This document shows positions 44,645 to 54,960 of a stretch of 64,000 bases of DNA, one piece after another. Source of the stretch: Pedosphaera sp. (GTDB lineage: Bacteria; Verrucomicrobiota; Verrucomicrobiia; Limisphaerales; UBA9464); assembly GCA_009695205.1 (NCBI GenBank), contig SIBK01000007.1:22343-86342 (forward strand). Direction: 5' to 3'. Below the pieces are notes generated by a model. That model worked only from the letters and a program-made list of their open reading frames with translations. It was not told the DNA's origin and did not search any database. The position numbers and the translations under genes were made by a program. Every line of letters starts with the position of its first letter. The first letter of the stretch is position 1.

Positions 44645-47600
44645 GCGCAAACAAGTGACGGTGCTTTTTGCGGATGTCTGCGGATTTACGTCGATCTCGG
44701 AGAAGCTCGATCCGGAAGAAGCGCATCAGTTCATGCAGCGGTGCTTTGATTTGATGCTCGGAGCCGTGCATCGCTACGAGGGAACGATCACGCAATTCTT
44801 GGGCGACGGCTTCATGGCGTTGTTTGGCGCGCCGATTGCCCACGAGGACCACGCGCAACGCGCGGTGCGGGCGGCCCTGGACATGGAACCGGCGCTTAAG
44901 AGTTATCAAGCAGAACTGCGGCAGACCAAAGGAATCGAGTTTCGCGTCCGAAGCGGCCTGAACAGCGGGTTGGTCGTGGTCGGCACCATCAGCGAGAACT
45001 TCCAGATGGAATACACCGCCATGGGCGATACCGTGAATTTGGCGTCGCGGATGTTGAACGTGGGCGGGCCGGGGCAGGTCGTCATCACGGAAGACACACA
45101 TAAGGCGGTCAGTGGCTACTTCGTCACGCGAGCTTTGGGTGAGCAAACCGTGAAGGGCAAATCCGCGGCGGTGAAAGCGTACGAAGTGATTGGCGCCCGT
45201 GAATTCCGGACACGGATTGATGTGGAACTGGAACGCGGGTTTAGTCCGTTCGTGGGTCGCGAGAAGGAGCTGACCTTGCTCCAGAAACGTTTTGCCGAGA
45301 CCAAGGCCGGGCGAGGCCAGATTGTGTTCGAGATTGGCGAGGCGGGTGTCGGCAAATCCCGATTACTTTTCGAGTTCAGGCGGTCGTTGGAAGGAGAGAG
45401 TGTTTTGTGGCTGACGGGCCGGTGCATCTCCTTCGGGTCTCAGATCCCTTATCTGCCGGTCGTCGATATTTTAAAGCGATACTTCGACGTCGAGGAAGGA
45501 GACGATGAATCGGCGGTGATTGCAAAAACCGAGCAGGGCGTGTTGGCGTTGGGCGAAGAGCTGCGGCCCGCGATTCCGTATTTGAAACACCTCTTGTCGG
45601 TGAATCCGGGGGAGGAAGCCGTCACGAAAATGGATACCCAAATTCGGCGGCTGAAGACCTTTGAGGCGTTGCGAGCGCTGATCTGGAAACTGGCGGAACT
45701 CAAGCCGTTGGTGCTAGTCGTTGAAGACCTGCACTGGATGGATAAGGCGTCGGAGGAACTGCTGCTTTATTTGGCCGACAGTTGCGCTGCCGCCCGGGTG
45801 TTGTTCATCCTGACCCATCGACCCGGTTACAAGAATTCCTTTGGAGATCGCACATACGCGACCCGGCAGGTTCTGAATCGATTGTCAGACCTGGAAAGCA
45901 TTCGCTTGGCCGAGGGGATGTTGGCGACCTCGGATTTCCCTACGGAGCTTCGGGGTCTGATTACACGGAAGGCCGAAGGGAATCCGTTTTTTGTCGAGGA
46001 AGTGATCAAATCGCTTTTGGAAATCGGAACGCTCGAGCGGCACAACAGCCATTACGTCGTCACGAAGAACATCGCTCAGATTTATGTGCCCGACACGATT
46101 CAGGATGTGATCATGGGCCGGATTGACCGGTTGGAGGATTCGCCCAAGAAGGCCTTGCAACTCGCTTCGGTCATCGGCCGGGAATTTACGGTCAGCCTGT
46201 TGGAGCGCATCTCGGATTTAAAAGGGCGGCTTGGAAAACTGCTGCAGGAATTGAAAGTCCTGGAATTGATCTACGAGCGAAATCTCTTTCCGGAACTGGC
46301 CTACATGTTCAAGCACGCATTGACGCAAGATGTGGCCTACAACAGCCTGCTGATCCAACGGCGCAAAGATTTGCATCGCGTGGTTGCCATGGCGATCGAG
46401 GAATTGTACGCCGACCGCCTGGTTGAGTGCTACGAGATGCTGGCGCATCATTACGAACGGGGAGAGGTCTGGGACAAAGCGCTGCACTATTTGGTCAAGG
46501 CCGGTCAGGAAGCGTTAGCTCATTTCAGCCGGGCATTGCCTGTTTTTGAGAGGCTGGATAAGGCAGTCGATCCGCAGACGCTCATGAACATTTACACCGG
46601 CAAAGGCCTGGCGCATTTCCTAATGAGTGAATATTTGGCTTCGGCCGAATGCTATCAGCATGTCGTTCGGTTGACGCAAGCGACCGGCGACGCCGATAAC
46701 GAGGCGGAGGCGCTGTTCCAGGCGGGAAACAGTTACTTTATCGCGCATGAATTTGAGAATGCAGTGGAATACGCCGAACGCGCAAAGGCGCTCGCTCTCG
46801 AGAGAAATTCAACTCCGATGCTGGCTTCCAGCAAACAGTTGCTCGGTTTGGTTTGCCTGGTCACGGGAAAGTCAACGGAAGCCACAGCCTATATCGAAGA
46901 GTCACTGAGGCTTAGCCGCGATGCGCACCTCACCTATCTGGAGGCATGGAGCTTATTCTGGCTGGGACTTCATAAGAACTGGCAGGGAGAATTCAGGTCA
47001 GCCCAGGAGCTTTCGGAGCAGGGACTGGCGCTAGCCAAAGCTCACAATGTGCTCTGGCTCCTCTTGTGGATATATTTTCAACGAGGTCTCACGCTGTGCG
47101 GTCAAGGGCAGTACGATAACACGCGGGCAGTGGTTGAGGAGGCGCTGGAGTTGAGCAAACGATTGGACGATAAATTGATAAAATGCCGTCTCCTCAATAC
47201 GCTGGGCTGGATTTACCAAGAGCTTTACAACCTTGAGCCAGCGATGCGTTATAATGACGAGGGACTTTCCACTGCTCAGAAAGTCGGCGACCCGGAAATC
47301 ATCCGGAACACGGAAATTAATCTCGGAGATTGTTACTTCCTCCAAGGCGATCTGATTTGGGCACAGGCCATCCTGGAAAAAGTCTATCGCGATTCCCAAC
47401 AAAGCGGCAAATGGGGGGAAGAATGGATGAAGTGGCGGTACATCCAGCACTGTTGTCACAGTTTGGGCGAACTGTGGCTCAAAAAAGGTGACCCGGAAAA
47501 GGCGCTGGCGTTTGCTGAGGAGTGCTTGAAACTTGCCGAGACGACGCAGAGTCGAAAAAACATCGTCAAAGCGTGGTGCCTGAAAGGTCAGGTCTTTCTC

Positions 47601-47870
47601 ACGCAAGGAAAACTAGAGGAAGCCCAAGCCGCCCTGTACAAAGCGATTACCTTTTCCAAAGAAATCGACAATCCATCTCAACTTTGGAAGACCTACCAAG
47701 CTTTCGGCGAACTTTACGAGGCCAAACGCGATGGGCAACAGGCACGGACGGCTTACGGCCAAGCCATCCAACTGATCGAGGACACTGCTGGGCGGTTGCA
47801 AGATCCGGCCATCAAACAAACCTTTCTGTCATCACGCACGGTCTTGGAACTCCGGGAGAAGCTGGCTTAA
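44553..47870 (+). CDS. Class III nucleotidyl cyclase-AAA ATPase-TPR protein with damaged 5' end
   Basis: 1105 codons from GTG 44553, but only residues from about 29 (ERERKQVTVLFADV) are homologous; the first part is out of frame. The cyclase domain has both metal Asp (LFADVCGF and FLGDGFMALFG) and the transition-state residues in GDTVNLASRM, so it could make cAMP. An AAA/STAND-type ATPase follows (PFVGREKELTLL; Walker A GEAGVGKS; Walker B VLVVEDLHWMD), then at least ten TPR-like helical repeats. Such proteins sense unknown signals through the C-terminus. No good internal start precedes the cyclase domain, so expression of the present form is doubtful. Confidence 0.78.
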   Translation: MSSSISRRRRATLPNIWRRKSCATRSTIERERKQVTVLFADVCGFTSISEKLDPEEAHQFMQRCFDLMLGAVHRYEGTITQFLGDGFMALFGAPIAHEDHAQRAVRAALDMEPALKSYQAELRQTKGIEFRVRSGLNSGLVVVGTISENFQMEYTAMGDTVNLASRMLNVGGPGQVVITEDTHKAVSGYFVTRALGEQTVKGKSAAVKAYEVIGAREFRTRIDVELERGFSPFVGREKELTLLQKRFAETKAGRGQIVFEIGEAGVGKSRLLFEFRRSLEGESVLWLTGRCISFGSQIPYLPVVDILKRYFDVEEGDDESAVIAKTEQGVLALGEELRPAIPYLKHLLSVNPGEEAVTKMDTQIRRLKTFEALRALIWKLAELKPLVLVVEDLHWMDKASEELLLYLADSCAAARVLFILTHRPGYKNSFGDRTYATRQVLNRLSDLESIRLAEGMLATSDFPTELRGLITRKAEGNPFFVEEVIKSLLEIGTLERHNSHYVVTKNIAQIYVPDTIQDVIMGRIDRLEDSPKKALQLASVIGREFTVSLLERISDLKGRLGKLLQELKVLELIYERNLFPELAYMFKHALTQDVAYNSLLIQRRKDLHRVVAMAIEELYADRLVECYEMLAHHYERGEVWDKALHYLVKAGQEALAHFSRALPVFERLDKAVDPQTLMNIYTGKGLAHFLMSEYLASAECYQHVVRLTQATGDADNEAEALFQAGNSYFIAHEFENAVEYAERAKALALERNSTPMLASSKQLLGLVCLVTGKSTEATAYIEESLRLSRDAHLTYLEAWSLFWLGLHKNWQGEFRSAQELSEQGLALAKAHNVLWLLLWIYFQRGLTLCGQGQYDNTRAVVEEALELSKRLDDKLIKCRLLNTLGWIYQELYNLEPAMRYNDEGLSTAQKVGDPEIIRNTEINLGDCYFLQGDLIWAQAILEKVYRDSQQSGKWGEEWMKWRYIQHCCHSLGELWLKKGDPEKALAFAEECLKLAETTQSRKNIVKAWCLKGQVFLTQGKLEEAQAALYKAITFSKEIDNPSQLWKTYQAFGELYEAKRDGQQARTAYGQAIQLIEDTAGRLQDPAIKQTFLSSRTVLELREKLA

Positions 47871-48125
47871 CCATTTTTGATAGGACGTTGCTTGACGCTC
47901 CAGCGTCCCGGGCATTCGGATCCAAGTGGCCGAGCTGTTGGGCTGATGCCCTGACGGGCACGATATATCATGCCATGAATGCAATCCCCCGTTCATTCGT
48001 ATCCGCGAATCAATAACTTGTTCTGACCCCTTAGGCCCCGGAAATTCCGGCCCCTAAACTCCCGAAGGTTGACCATTTGCCACTTTCCTCGCCGCTCGCC
48101 TCGTGGCTCAATCCGTCGCGTGTAA
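47871..48125. other. Gene-free interval with small hairpins
   Basis: A perfect hairpin GACGCT-CC-AGCGTC lies at 47894-47907 just after the cyclase stop, without a strong T run. Nothing else is recognised. The following sensor gene lacks a normal start in this region. Confidence 0.3.
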
Positions 48126-48176
48126 TCAGCGAAACAAAATCAACGCGGCGCATTTCTTTTCGCCGTTCTGCTGGTC

Positions 48177-49898
48177 TTGCTTGCGGTCGTTCCGTTGCGC
48201 GCCCAGCCCGCCGTGACCCGCCGGATCCTCGATCTCGACCGCCAGGACAGCTACGCGGAGCTGCCAGGGAATCTCTTTACCAATGAAGTCGTGACCCTCG
48301 AATGCTGGGTGAAGTGGCGTGAATTCGAATACCACTCGCACGGGGTCGACTTTTGGGACGCCTCGCTTCATTTCTCCGTACAAAATCTGGGGACCTCACC
48401 CAGCCTGGAGTTCCATCAATGGCGACCACCGGGCTTCGACGACTTGCACCATGTCCCAGTTGCCAATTTGCTGCGAACCAACCAGTGGCTCCACTTGGCC
48501 GTTGTGACAGGAACCAACTTCGCCATGCTCTACCTGAACGGCCGCCTCCTCACCACAAACCAATATTCGTCAGCCTGGACTCCTGCGTCGCCGGCGAGCG
48601 CCAATAATTTCCTGGGTCGCAGCGTGATGAAGGCGGTCGTGAATGCATCACCTGACCGTGAGTTCAACGGACAGATGCCCGAAGTCCGTCTTTGGGCAGG
48701 CGAACGCAATGCGGATCAAATAGCCGCCAACTTCATGAAGCGTCTCACCGGCCGCGAGCCTGGCCTGTTGGCGCTCTGGAATTTTGCGGACGGAACGGCC
48801 AACGATGCCTCGCCGGCCCGGCGGCATGGCCGGCTGCTTGGGCCGGCCCGGGTTGTCGAGGCTGTGCCCCCGTTCCCCGCCTCGACGGCCCCGTGGTCAC
48901 GGATCGTTGGGAAGGTTACCGGCATTCGTGGGCAGGCACTCGCCAACATAACCGTTCGTGCCACGGTGGACGGAAGGGAAATTGCGAGCACGACCAGCGG
49001 CGGCAATGGTGAATACGCATTGACGCTTTGGACCCGCGCGCCGGCCGTTGACCTTTCGGCGGATGGACCGAACGAGGCGGGCGGTTGGCGGTTGGGAACT
49101 CCGGTTCCCCACTACGGTCAGTTCATCAACGACTGGGTTTTGAATCCGGCCGTCGGAATCGCTGGCACGGCAAACGCTCTGGACGGCCGGACACCTCACT
49201 CCAGACTCGTCGTCGAGTTGATCCAGCCCGAGGGAGGCAGCGTGGCCCTCGAGCGAAGCAGAACACGCCCCGAAACTCGTTCCGATGAATCGGATGATTC
49301 CAACCCGGATCCCGAAAAGAGTTCGAGCCTGAATACATCAGCGCCCACGACCGATCGGGTGCTTCAATTGCCCAACGATGCCAGCTTTGTTCAATTGCCG
49401 CTGAACATCTTTGACGATTTTATCGAGGCAACCGTGGAAGGTTGGGTGAGGTGCCAGCCATTGCAGGAATGGGGCGTGATTTTTGACTACGGCAAAGTGG
49501 AGTATTCGGAACTGCGCATCGGTGTGCATAATCGGCTCGCCCTGATTGCGGCGATCGGTATTTCCCGGGAGGACGACCATAAGCTGGAACTGTACGGAAT
49601 CCGAACCAACGAGTGGTTTCATTTCGCGTACTCCACCGGTCCCCGGGGCGGGCAATTGTACCTCAACGGCGTGCTGGTTCGGACGAACTCTTTCACCGGG
49701 AGTTTCGCCGCCATCCCCAGGGGTGACATCAATTATCTCGGTCGCGATCTTGGTCGAAAGGTACGGCACGAGTTCGACGATCTGGTCGGTCAGATTGGCG
49801 AATTCCCCGTCTGGAGGGTTCAGCGCACGGCCGGGCAGATCCGCGAAAACCTGCGCGCCAGACTCACCGGCAGCGAACCGGGACTGGCCGATCTCTAG
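48177..49898 (+). pseudogene. LamG-type sensory part of a decayed propeller hybrid kinase
   Basis: The frame is open from TCA 48126, and a signal peptide is visible before the nominal TTG start (AAFLFAVLLVLLAVVPLRAQ), so the true start is lost. Two ConA/LamG-like domains follow (SYAELPGNLFTNEVVTLECW; ASFVQLPLNIFDDFIEATVE), separated by a carboxypeptidase-regulatory-like domain (GKVTGIRGQALANITVRA). The frame ends at TAG 49896-49898 in GLADL*NFDDPAN; the matching place in LamG 1 is ALWNFADG, so Trp TGG became TAG. The next segment continues in the same frame. This is the periplasmic sensing part of a gene spanning about 48126-53684. Confidence 0.7.
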
Positions 49899-49958
49899 AA
49901 TTTCGACGATCCCGCGAATCCGGGACGCGATGCCTCGCCCGGCGCACACCACGGAACG

Positions 49959-52778
49959 TTGTTGGGCCGGGCCACCACGGTCAATGCCACATTGCCTGTG
50001 GTCGTCCATGGAAAAATCATTGATGCCTCCGGCAATCCGCTGGCTGGCGCAAGACTCCAAGTGCGACGACCGAACGACGTGGAGGAGTCCCTAACCGCCA
50101 ACTCTTCGGGCGAGTATGCATTCATGATCATGCCATTCGAGCGATTGGACCTGTTCGTCACGACAGGCGAGCTGTCCTCGTATCGCCTTGGCTTCCTGGC
50201 GACCGCTGAACTGCAACAGCGCCTGGACTGGACGCTGGCCGACCCGGAGAAGACACCGGCGGTGTTGGGGAGCGCAGTCCCTGGGAGCGCCGGCGTCTCG
50301 CCGGCTTTGCGGTCGGAAACTCGCCGTCGAGACGCTGGCGCTCCCAGCACCCCCCAATTCCCCGCCGGCATGGTCGTGGCCACGGCGCTCACAGACGACC
50401 AGGGCCATTTCAATTTCCCGAACGTGAAGTCGGGCAAGTATCAGGTGTGCGCGCAGATTCCCGGCGGACGGGCGTGGCTCGACACGGGACGGATTCTTTA
50501 CGCCAATCCCGAGGCGTCGGACGACGAACGCACGCAGCTGGCGAATCTGGATTTTCGCCTGGCGCCGTTCACCCAGAGGCATTGGAAACGGTTCGGCGTG
50601 CCGGACGGACTGCCGAGCGCCGAGGTGATTCGGGTGATGTTCGCGCAGGATGGCGCGGCTTGGTTTACCACGGCCGGCGGCATAGCCCGGTTTGATGGTT
50701 TCGAATTCTCCAACCTTTCACGCACGGAAGGCCTGCCGGTCGTTGCGGCTCTTGGGATCGCTCAAACGCGCGACGGCGACCTGTGGTTCGCCTGTGGGTT
50801 GGGCGGTCTCGCGCGTTACCTTCCGGCAGACTCGGCAGGTCCCGCCCGGGCTGTCGCCGTGAGCGAACCCTCGCTGAATAACTTCGTGAAGGAACTTCGG
50901 AGCACACCCGATGGCGCTCTTTGGGAGCGCAGGCGGGGTGACGTGGTCCGTTACGATGGAAAACTGGAGACCGTCTTCACCAATGCTTACCCCGACGACG
51001 AGTACCTCAACCATGCGCATCTTGCGGTGGGTCCGGACGGTCGTGTGTGGCTCTCGGGGCGCGGGTCAGGTTTGGTCCGCTTCGATCGAACGAATATGAC
51101 TCGCCTCACCCCCAAGGATGGCTTGCTCTCGCTGGACACCGGCGGCCTGTCCGTGGCTCCCGATGGCGCGGTCTGGTTTGGCGATGGCCCCGGCGCGCTC
51201 ACACGATACGACAGAACGAACTTAACCCATTTCACCACGCGCGATGGCGTGCCCTCGAGGCGCATCGTCGCGGTTCACGCTACACCCCGTGGCCGCGTCT
51301 GGCTCACGACCGCGAATGGACCGCCGTGCCGCTATGATGGCCGAAGCTTTGTCCATTTTACTGAGCAGGGCCGCGTGAAAGCGAATGACTTCGAAGAAAT
51401 TCAAGCCGGTCCGGATGGCGCCACCTGGTTTGCCAGGCAGACCGGAGTTTATCGGTATGAGGAAGACGCGTTGACCCGCTTCTCGGTGGCCGACGGGCTG
51501 CCCGAGGCGTCGGTGCCGCCATCGGTCTTGTTGCCGGCGCGCGACGGCAAGCTTTATCTGGGAAGCACGACGAATGGGCTCGTCCGTTTCGACGGGAAGA
51601 AGTTCGAGGCGTTCGACGACCAGAACAGCCTGTCCGGAGGCTATGTGTCCGGCTTGGTGCAAGCCGCGGACGGCCTCCTTTGGCTGACGACCCGACACGC
51701 CATCGCGCGCTTTGATGGCCGCGCGCCAAGCCCGGTCGGCGGGTCGAAGTTGATTCCCGGTGCGCCGTATGTAATTTTTCGCGACGCGGAGGGAGAGATG
51801 TGGATTGGCTCTGGCGACGGCGTTGTCCGCTTCGATGGGCTCACCTGGTCGGCACTGGATGAAGAAGACGGACTGGCACCTAGCGGCGTTCGGCGTATCG
51901 CGCAGGATGGAACCGGCGCGATGTGGTTTTCCAGAACCAGCGGCCTGATACGTTATCGTCCGGTGCGAGTCTCGTTGCCGGCACCGACGGTGAGCGTGCA
52001 ACTGGACCAGCTTTACCGGGACGTGAGCCAGTTACCGAAGGTCCTGGCGGGCCACCTGATGACCTTCAAGTATGCCGCCGTGGAATTCCGCACGCGGCCC
52101 GCGCGTCTCCTGCATCGCTACGCCATCGTGTCCGGGCATCAAACGGACGCGCCCGCGAAGACAAACGCGCTGTGGCTCGCGCCCGATTCGGCGCAGCAAT
52201 TCGCGCGGCGCACGAACAAGGCGGGCGCTTACACGTTCTTCGCGCAGATGATTGACCGCGACTTGAATTACTCGGCCCCGGCGGGGGTGCATTTCGAGAT
52301 TGTGCCGCCGTGGTTTGCGAACGCGTTCATCATGGTGCCGAGTGGTGGTGCGCTGCTGGGGTTGGTGGGTTGGGCATTCGTGGCGCAATCGCTGGTCATC
52401 CGGCGCAAGCGTGAGGCGGACAAACTGCGTGAGGAGATGGCTGACCGTGATCGCGAGGCACGGGCCCGGCTGGAGAAGGAGATTGGGGAACGCGAACAGG
52501 CGCAGGAATATTTTCAGTCATTGGTCGAGAACGTGCCCGTGATGGTCTATCGGAGCGATCTCGAAGGGCGGACTACCTTCATCAACCAGCTCGGCAGCGA
52601 ATTCTTGGCGAACATGTCGCACGAGATTCGCACGCCGATGAACGCCATCCTCGGCTTCTCGGAATTGCTGCGCACGCAAATGGCGGCGTCGAAGGACCGC
52701 AATTATTTTCGATCAAGGCGGGCGAGAAAGGGATCAAATTGTTGGCAGAGATTGATCCCAAGCTGCCGCACGGCTTGA
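49959..52778 (+). pseudogene. Propeller, Y_Y_Y and HisKA part of the decayed hybrid kinase
   Basis: In frame with the preceding segment. After a further regulatory-like beta domain (DQGHFNFPNVKSGKYQVCA) it has about ten two-component-regulator propeller repeats (such as IAQTRDGDLWFACGLGGLAR), a Y_Y_Y-type domain, one membrane helix (MVPSGGALLGLVGWAFVAQS), a coiled coil, a truncated PAS domain (NVPVMVYRSDLEGRTTFINQ) joined directly to HisKA (FLANMSHEIRTPMNAILGFS, His codon 52620-52622). After DRNY the frame shifts at about 52705: the second HisKA helix is missing and homology resumes in another frame with FSIKAGEKG. A small REP-like element lies at 50282-50346. Confidence 0.72.
50282..50346. 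repeat. REP-like inverted repeat inserted in the sensor gene
   Basis: Nineteen-base arms at 50282-50300 (TGGGAGCGCCGGCGTCTCG) and 50328-50346 are inverted copies with one mismatch, enclosing 27 bases. Translated it gives GSAGVSPAL and RRRDAGAPS, low-complexity residues not expected in the beta domain it interrupts. Such 'SAGVSPA/DAGAP' palindromes recur widely in verrucomicrobial genomes, which supports a mobile REP element. Confidence 0.6.
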
Positions 52779-53684
52779 TGCTGGATGAAGTGCGCCTGCG
52801 GCAGGTGTTGTTCAACGTGGTCGGCAACGCTCTGAAGTTTACCGAGAAGGGTCACGTGAAGATTCGGGCTTGGGCCGAGTACGTTGGTAGGGACGTGCTG
52901 CCGCGCGTCCCTACCAAGGACGAAGACCCCGACGAAACGCGCGTCACGCTCATCCTCGACATTTCGGACACGGGCATCGGCATACCGAAGGCGCAGTAGG
53001 AACACATCTTCGGTGCGTTCTCGCAGGTGGCGGGTCAGAGCACGCGCAAGTTCGGCGGCACGGGCTTGGGACTCACCATCACCAAGCGGCTCGCCGAGAT
53101 GATGCACGGTGTGATCACGGTGCAAAGTGAACCGGGTCAAGGCAGTGCGTTTCGATTCGAGTTTCCCAACGTGGCGATTACGGAACTGGCCGAGTCCGAT
53201 GCCATCGCGACGAGCGGCGAAGGCGACTTTACGCAGTTTGCTCCGGCGACGATCCTGGTGGCGGACGACGTCGCCTTGAACCGCGCGTTGCTCACCGGCT
53301 ACTTCGAGGCCACCGGGTAGAAAGTTGTTTTGGCAACGAACGGCCTGGAGGCGTTGGAACAAGCGGAGAAGCATCACCCCGACTTGATCCTCATGGACAT
53401 GGGGATGCCGGAGTTGGACGGGCACGCGACGACCCGGCGGTTGAAAGCGAATCCAGACTTGAAACACATCCCCGTGATCGCGGTGACGGCATCGTCATTC
53501 CGAGACGAAGAGGCGAAAGCGCGAACAATTCGCCCGCGGCCTCAAGGGCTGGGGGGAAGAGGCCCAGTGGCCAGCCTTGCGCGCGTATGCCGAAAACCTG
53601 GATCAACAAGTCCAGGAGTTCGATCTGGATCGCCTCCCGAAAACGTTGCGGAACTTTCCTGCTGTCATCCGCTCTTTACTGTGA
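52705..53684 (+). pseudogene. HATPase and receiver remnant of the decayed hybrid kinase
   Basis: The third part of the broken kinase. The HATPase domain has an N-box (LFNVVGNALKFTEKG) and G1 (SDTGIGIPKAQ), then TAG 52997-52999 where Gln CAG is expected; the G2 box GGTGLGLTITKRL follows. A receiver domain begins at ATILVADDVALNRAL, meets a third TAG at 53318-53320, and continues with PDLILMDMGMPELDGH. Its end is lost at about 53515, where the frame changes to REQFARGLKGWGEEAQ and runs to TGA 53682-53684. That stop overlaps the GTG of the next gene, showing the original operon order. Confidence 0.7.
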
Positions 53685-54799
53685 ACAGTTCCTCCCCAGT
53701 CCCCAGCTCCAACGTCCTCGTCGTTGACGACATCACCAAAAACTTGCAGGTGGTCGGGACAATGTTGCGAAACGCGGGTTACGCAGTCACGCCGGCCACG
53801 AGTGGTGCGGAGGCGTTGAAGGGCATCCGGGTGCGGGTGCCGGATTTGGTCCTGCTCGATTTGATGATGCCGGAGATGGATGGATTGGAGGTGTGCAGGC
53901 GGCTCAAGGCCGATGCTTTGACGCAGTCCATCCCGGTTATTTTCCTCACGGCAAGCAACGAGATAGAGCATCTGGTCAAAGGCTTCGAAGTGGGTGCAGT
54001 CGATTACATGACGAAACATTTCAACGCCCCGGAGCTGTTGGCCCGCGTGCGAACGCATCTCGAATTGAAGCAGGCCCGCGATGTGATCTTTCGCAACGGC
54101 CTGGAACTCCGCCGTCTGAACGACGAGAAGAACGAATTCATGGGCATTGCCGCGCACGATCTGTGGAGTCCGCTTAACGCCGTTAAAGGCTACTCCGAAA
54201 TGGTTTTGGAAGACCCCGCCCTCGGAAAGGAAAACGTGGAGCTGGTTCAAAAAATTCACGAAGCCACCGCGCGCATCGCAGAGATGGTGCAGAATCTTCT
54301 GGATGCCAATCGCATTGAACGGGGGGAAATGCAGCTGCATCTGGCGCCGATCGATCTGGCTGCCGGCGTCGCGGCCGTTCTCGAGACACAGCATTCGCGC
54401 GCGGCGGCCAAACGACAAAACATTCAGTTACAGAACGAGGCGGGGTCCGTCACGGTGCTGGCCGATGCGACCGTGCTCACGCAAGTCATCGAGAACCTGG
54501 TCTCCAACGCCGTCAAATACTCGCCCCCGGGGAAGACCATATACGTGAGCCTGCGCCGATCATCGGAAGGAACACGTTGCGAGGTGCAGGACGAAGGCCC
54601 CGGTCTGAGCGCGGAAGATCAGAAGAAGCTATTTGGCAAGTTTGCGCGATTGACTGCCAAACCCACTGGCGGCGAGCACTCGACCGGCCTGGGTTTGTCG
54701 ATCGTGAAGAAAATGGTGGAAGCGATGAATGGCCGGGTCTGGTGCGAGAGTGAACTCGGGCGAGGAGCGACATTCATCGTGGAGTTTCCAACAACTTGA
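53681..54799 (+). CDS. Receiver-histidine kinase response protein
   Basis: 372 residues from GTG 53681, which overlaps the remnant stop (GTGA); the frame extends upstream through the remnant but is not this gene. A receiver domain (NVLVVDDITKN; phospho-Asp in LVLLDLMMPEMDG; Thr in IFLTAS) is followed by HisKA (FMGIAAHDLWSPLNAVKGYS, His as phospho-acceptor) and HATPase (NLVSNAVKYSPPG; DEGPGLSAED; STGLGLSIVKKM). The conserved Lys-Pro of receivers is Lys-His here (DYMTKHFNAPELL). It has no stops or shifts. It likely worked with the decayed propeller kinase; whether it still has an input is unknown. Confidence 0.85.
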   Translation: MNSSSPVPSSNVLVVDDITKNLQVVGTMLRNAGYAVTPATSGAEALKGIRVRVPDLVLLDLMMPEMDGLEVCRRLKADALTQSIPVIFLTASNEIEHLVKGFEVGAVDYMTKHFNAPELLARVRTHLELKQARDVIFRNGLELRRLNDEKNEFMGIAAHDLWSPLNAVKGYSEMVLEDPALGKENVELVQKIHEATARIAEMVQNLLDANRIERGEMQLHLAPIDLAAGVAAVLETQHSRAAAKRQNIQLQNEAGSVTVLADATVLTQVIENLVSNAVKYSPPGKTIYVSLRRSSEGTRCEVQDEGPGLSAEDQKKLFGKFARLTAKPTGGEHSTGLGLSIVKKMVEAMNGRVWCESELGRGATFIVEFPTT

Positions 54800-54960
54800 T
54801 CGGAGAACCTTGAGCATTGTTGACCTTAAGAACCCCAGTAGGAATTGCCGAAGGAATCGAAAGAAGCCGAAAAATAATGCGGCACAGGGTCTCAGCGGCC
54901 TGGCAAGGCCGCACCACGTGGGTGAACTCGCGGCGTTGTCCGCCCTTGCTCCCAGTGAAG

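Noticed and set aside
49896..53320. Amber (TAG) recoding, since all three stops in the kinase are TAG
   Set aside because: TAG ends an intact gene normally (eboF-like, stop at 31532-31534), and the kinase also has deletions and frameshifts, so decay is simpler.
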